A stretch of 64,000 nucleotides of DNA from CAYNRE01 sp964399535 (GTDB taxonomy: Bacteria; Planctomycetota; Planctomycetia; Pirellulales; CAYNRE01), in NCBI GenBank assembly GCA_964399535.1, contig CAYNRE010000027.1, positions 186,001 through 250,000 on the forward strand. The letters are read 5' to 3'. Both the position numbers and the translations under genes were made by a program. Positions 61,707 through 64,000 of this stretch are shown piece after piece. The notes below the pieces were generated by a model. The model did no database searches. It had not been told where the DNA came from and saw only the letters and a program-made list of their open reading frames with translations. Within the stretch, counting starts at the first letter, position 1. Each line of letters opens with the position of its first letter.

Positions 61707-63212
61707 CTACGGCAGTTCCGCGATCTCCAAGACGTTCCAGTACAAACCAGCATCGCCGCTGCCGACGGCATAAAACGGATTGGTGAAACTAAAGTATTGA
61801 TCCTGCCGGATGGTAGTATCCGGTTGAATCGTCAAATCCGGAACCGGGTTGGCTCCGAACGCGGCGGCATAGTTGGGGAAGTACGGATGGTCGTCGTTCG
61901 AGTATTGGAAAAAAAAGTACACCAGACTCCAGGGTTGCGAGCTGAATTCCTCACGGGCTTCGTAGCGAAAGCGGTTCGTGACGACTCGGCCATTGATCGT
62001 GTATTGCAGCGATTGGCTGCCCGAAGCAGTCCGAAACTCGGACCAACAGACCACGTTGCCCCGAGCCTGGCCCGTGGCGGGCGAGTTCAGCCGCACGGTA
62101 TCGGCAATCGCGACCGGCATTTCCACCGCCGTGGAATTGCCCTGCACGTTGACCAGGCTGGCCGGCTGGAGCTGTACGTTCTGTCCGGAGACTTGGAGCG
62201 TGCCGGTCACCAGCAACGTTCCCTGAATCGTGACGTTGTCGCCTAGCGTTAGCGACCCGTTGCGGTAGAAGATGCCCAAGGGGTTGGTCACCGGGTCAGG
62301 CGCCAGAGTAACTCCGCTGAGCGAACTACTGAGCGCGGTCATCTGAAACAGCGGACTGCCCGGATAGAGCCGATAGCTGCCACCATTGGCCGAGATGGAC
62401 ATCGACTGGCTGTTGTCCTGGCTAATGTTTCCGATGGTTACGCCGAGTTGCTGGGTAAACAGGTCGCGCGTCGACGAGCTCGTGGCCGAGTACGGCAAGA
62501 GCAGCGGGCCGCTCACCGGCCTGTAATCGCCCAGCCCCGCGGCGCGCATGCTGTTCAGGTCCGACAAATAGCGCTGCCGCGAGGCAGTGGTACTGGGCGC
62601 CGAGCTGGCCAGCGAGACACTCCCCTGGGCGCGAATCGGTCCTTCGATGTGGCAGGGAAGCTGCAGCTCGAAGCTCTGCGTGCCGAACTGGTACACGGTG
62701 TAGGGAGACACGGCTTCCCACGAGGAAACCACGCTGGCAAGTGCCCGGGGAACCAGTTCCACAATCGCCCGAATCTGCCTGGTACTCTGCAAGCTGGGTT
62801 GCGAGGGGTCGACCGAGGTGCCGGTAACGGTCAGGGTTACCCGTCGCGGCCAGGCGGCGTAATCGGCTGAGCTGGGGGTGAGCCGCGGATCGCCGGCCTG
62901 GTACTCGACCGAGTACGATTCCGTGCCGCTCAACGAGCCGCTGAGCGTGGTGCCGACACCGGCCCAGGTGCTCTCGTGCATGCGAGCCAGGCCGGTCGAA
63001 AGCCCCGCCGTGGCGGCGACGCGGGCTTGCTGGCGGTGGCCGCTGTTCGACTGAATCTGTTGCGTCGTGGCCTGCGAACGGAGCGTGGCGTACGACAGGC
63101 TCAGCGAAATGGCCAGCAGGCCCAGCAAGACCAGGATCGCCATGGCGGGGCGACGGCGCGGACGCGCCAGGTAGCGTCGCCGACTTGTCGGGGCGAATCT
63201 GGCGGGCGTCAT
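61707..63212 (-). CDS. PilX-like pilus/secretion-associated protein
   Basis: A 501-residue protein. An Arg-rich N-terminus is followed by a hydrophobic helix (AMAILVLLGLLAISLSLSYATL, about 23-44) and QARVAATAGLSTGLARM, the layout of PilX N-terminal domains, without a standard prepilin Glu5 site. The rest is Ser/Thr/Gln-rich and beta-rich, including a run of GSLTLGDNVTIQGTLLVTGTLQVSGQNVQ-like hexads (about 325-355) resembling a beta-helix, which suggests an adhesive or shaft-decorating surface. The ATG at 63212 overlaps the upstream pseudopilin stop as ATGA. Confidence 0.75.
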   Translation of the reverse strand: MTPARFAPTSRRRYLARPRRRPAMAILVLLGLLAISLSLSYATLRSQATTQQIQSNSGHRQQARVAATAGLSTGLARMHESTWAGVGTTLSGSLSGTESYSVEYQAGDPRLTPSSADYAAWPRRVTLTVTGTSVDPSQPSLQSTRQIRAIVELVPRALASVVSSWEAVSPYTVYQFGTQSFELQLPCHIEGPIRAQGSVSLASSAPSTTASRQRYLSDLNSMRAAGLGDYRPVSGPLLLPYSATSSSTRDLFTQQLGVTIGNISQDNSQSMSISANGGSYRLYPGSPLFQMTALSSSLSGVTLAPDPVTNPLGIFYRNGSLTLGDNVTIQGTLLVTGTLQVSGQNVQLQPASLVNVQGNSTAVEMPVAIADTVRLNSPATGQARGNVVCWSEFRTASGSQSLQYTINGRVVTNRFRYEAREEFSSQPWSLVYFFFQYSNDDHPYFPNYAAAFGANPVPDLTIQPDTTIRQDQYFSFTNPFYAVGSGDAGLYWNVLEIAELP

Positions 63213-64000
63213 GGCTTCACCTGATAGTACAAGGACACCGAACCCAACACGCCAACGGCCTGAGAATCGCTGCCGATCGTGATCGCGTTGCTAGCGGGCT
63301 CGACGAACTGCAGTTCGATTCGCAGCCAGGCCTGGCGGGTGCCGTAATTGGTTCCCTGCCAGTCTTGGGGCCAACCCAGGTTGCTCCAGGTGCGCGTGCC
63401 GGCCTGGTACTGCGACCAGGCGGTTGCCGACGGCGTCAGGGTCCGCACAAAGCGTGCGGCGCCGCGCAAGTTGGTCGAACTGGTGCGACCCCCGCTCGTG
63501 CCACCCACTCCGATCGCGGCTTGCAAATCGGTGCTCGCCCGCCGCAAGAGCGACGAAAGCACCACCTTGCGCGTGCTGTTGGCCACCTTGATCGACTCGA
63601 CCAGGTTCACCTGGGCGGCATCGTTTAGCGAGCTGTCCAGCGGCAGGCTGCGGCTGTCGCCGGGGGCCGAAAGTTCCACGAAATCCGCAGGGTTCGCCGG
63701 GTCCGGACAAAAGAATACGCACTCGCGCACCAGGGGGGGGCCGCTGGCGTTGGCTGGCGGGCCCGTGGGAGACCAAACCACCAGCGTGTCGGGAAAGGTG
63801 TAGCTCCCGGCTTGCGCCGTGACCACGCCGAAGCCAGGGTGATCGACGGTTGCGTAGGCCGAGGTAACTCGGCGGTTGATCCGTTCCAGGATGACCCGAG
63901 CCTGCTGGGCGATGTCGGACTGGTTCTGGCTGTACTCCCATCCCTGGCGCACCGTGGCCGCCAATGTGCCGGCCACGCCGATCACGATGCTCATCACCGC
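63209..64000 (-). CDS. PilW/GspJ-like pseudopilin, N-terminus outside the window
   Basis: At least 263 residues; the start lies beyond position 64000. The first visible residues, MMSIVIGVAGTLAATVRQGWEYSQNQSDIAQQARVILERINRRV, fit the inside of a prepilin helix followed by the GspJ/PilW-type amphipathic segment, so the ATG at 63997 is internal rather than the true start. The globular part has FPDTLVVWSPTGP and ELQFVEPAS, consistent with minor pseudopilins. The stop overlaps the PilX-like start. More pseudopilin genes, including the major one, are expected further right. Confidence 0.8.
   Translation of the reverse strand, partial: AVMSIVIGVAGTLAATVRQGWEYSQNQSDIAQQARVILERINRRVTSAYATVDHPGFGVVTAQAGSYTFPDTLVVWSPTGPPANASGPPLVRECVFFCPDPANPADFVELSAPGDSRSLPLDSSLNDAAQVNLVESIKVANSTRKVVLSSLLRRASTDLQAAIGVGGTSGGRTSSTNLRGAARFVRTLTPSATAWSQYQAGTRTWSNLGWPQDWQGTNYGTRQAWLRIELQFVEPASNAITIGSDSQAVGVLGSVSLYYQVKP

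Overview
The window looks like a chromosomal segment of a GC-rich member of the Planctomycetota, probably Pirellulales-like. The evidence is a protein ending in dockerin-like repeats plus a PEP-CTERM tail, several small secreted or Pro-rich proteins of planctomycete style, an XrtA/PEP-CTERM-type exopolysaccharide locus, and PilM/N/O/Q genes mixed with Gsp-type genes. This assignment is an inference from gene content; no rRNA or tRNA gene was found. Almost everything lies on the minus strand in very long, tightly packed runs.

Layout. 1-287 is the N-terminal part of recA (minus), with two overlapping E. coli-type LexA-like boxes upstream. 673-1305 is a lone plus-strand GNAT acetyltransferase whose stop codon overlaps that of a PEP-CTERM/dockerin protein (1302-2336). 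A glycerol uptake pair follows (glpF 4107-4892, glpK 2512-4005). From 5074 to 34752 there is a run of 23 minus-strand genes, many overlapping as ATGA or GTGA, for a complex surface polysaccharide. It holds a BY-kinase/Wzz co-polymerase, five GT2 domains (one fused to a polysaccharide deacetylase), five GT4 enzymes, two GT-C membrane transferases, an O-antigen ligase/polymerase, a Wzm/Wzt ABC exporter, a CapK/PaaK-like adenylate-forming enzyme, an aminotransferase/oxidoreductase/acetyltransferase trio for an amino-sugar, a flavoprotein, a second deacetylase and a decaprenyl-phosphate phosphoribosyltransferase. A Wza-like export lipoprotein, a Pro-rich secreted protein and a pentapeptide-repeat protein (35533-38671) sit just upstream, separated by a 780-bp gap with palindromes and a perfect TATAAT.

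39221-46385 is a mixed region: a small secreted protein, a histidine-kinase-like protein whose ATPase core has lost its motifs plus a 97-residue partner, two planctomycete-style proteins of unknown function, a YugP-like membrane zinc peptidase, and ribosomal protein S21 (rpsU). A secreted BNR/sialidase-like protein follows (46583-47689).

47899-64000 is one long minus-strand type IV pilus/type II secretion-like operon. In order of transcription it encodes a PilW/GspJ-like pseudopilin (cut by the window end), a PilX-like protein, a small coiled-coil membrane protein, GspH, PilM, PilN, PilO, a PilP/GspC-like protein, a secretin with a C-terminal extension, a TPR lipoprotein, a sensor kinase, a single-domain response regulator, a STAS protein, a GspE/PilB ATPase with an MshEN-type N-terminus, and GspF. 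The most distinctive features are this machine's built-in signalling module, the exopolysaccharide locus that combines ABC-exporter and Wzy/Wzc parts without a flippase, and the degenerate kinase pair at 40227-42220.
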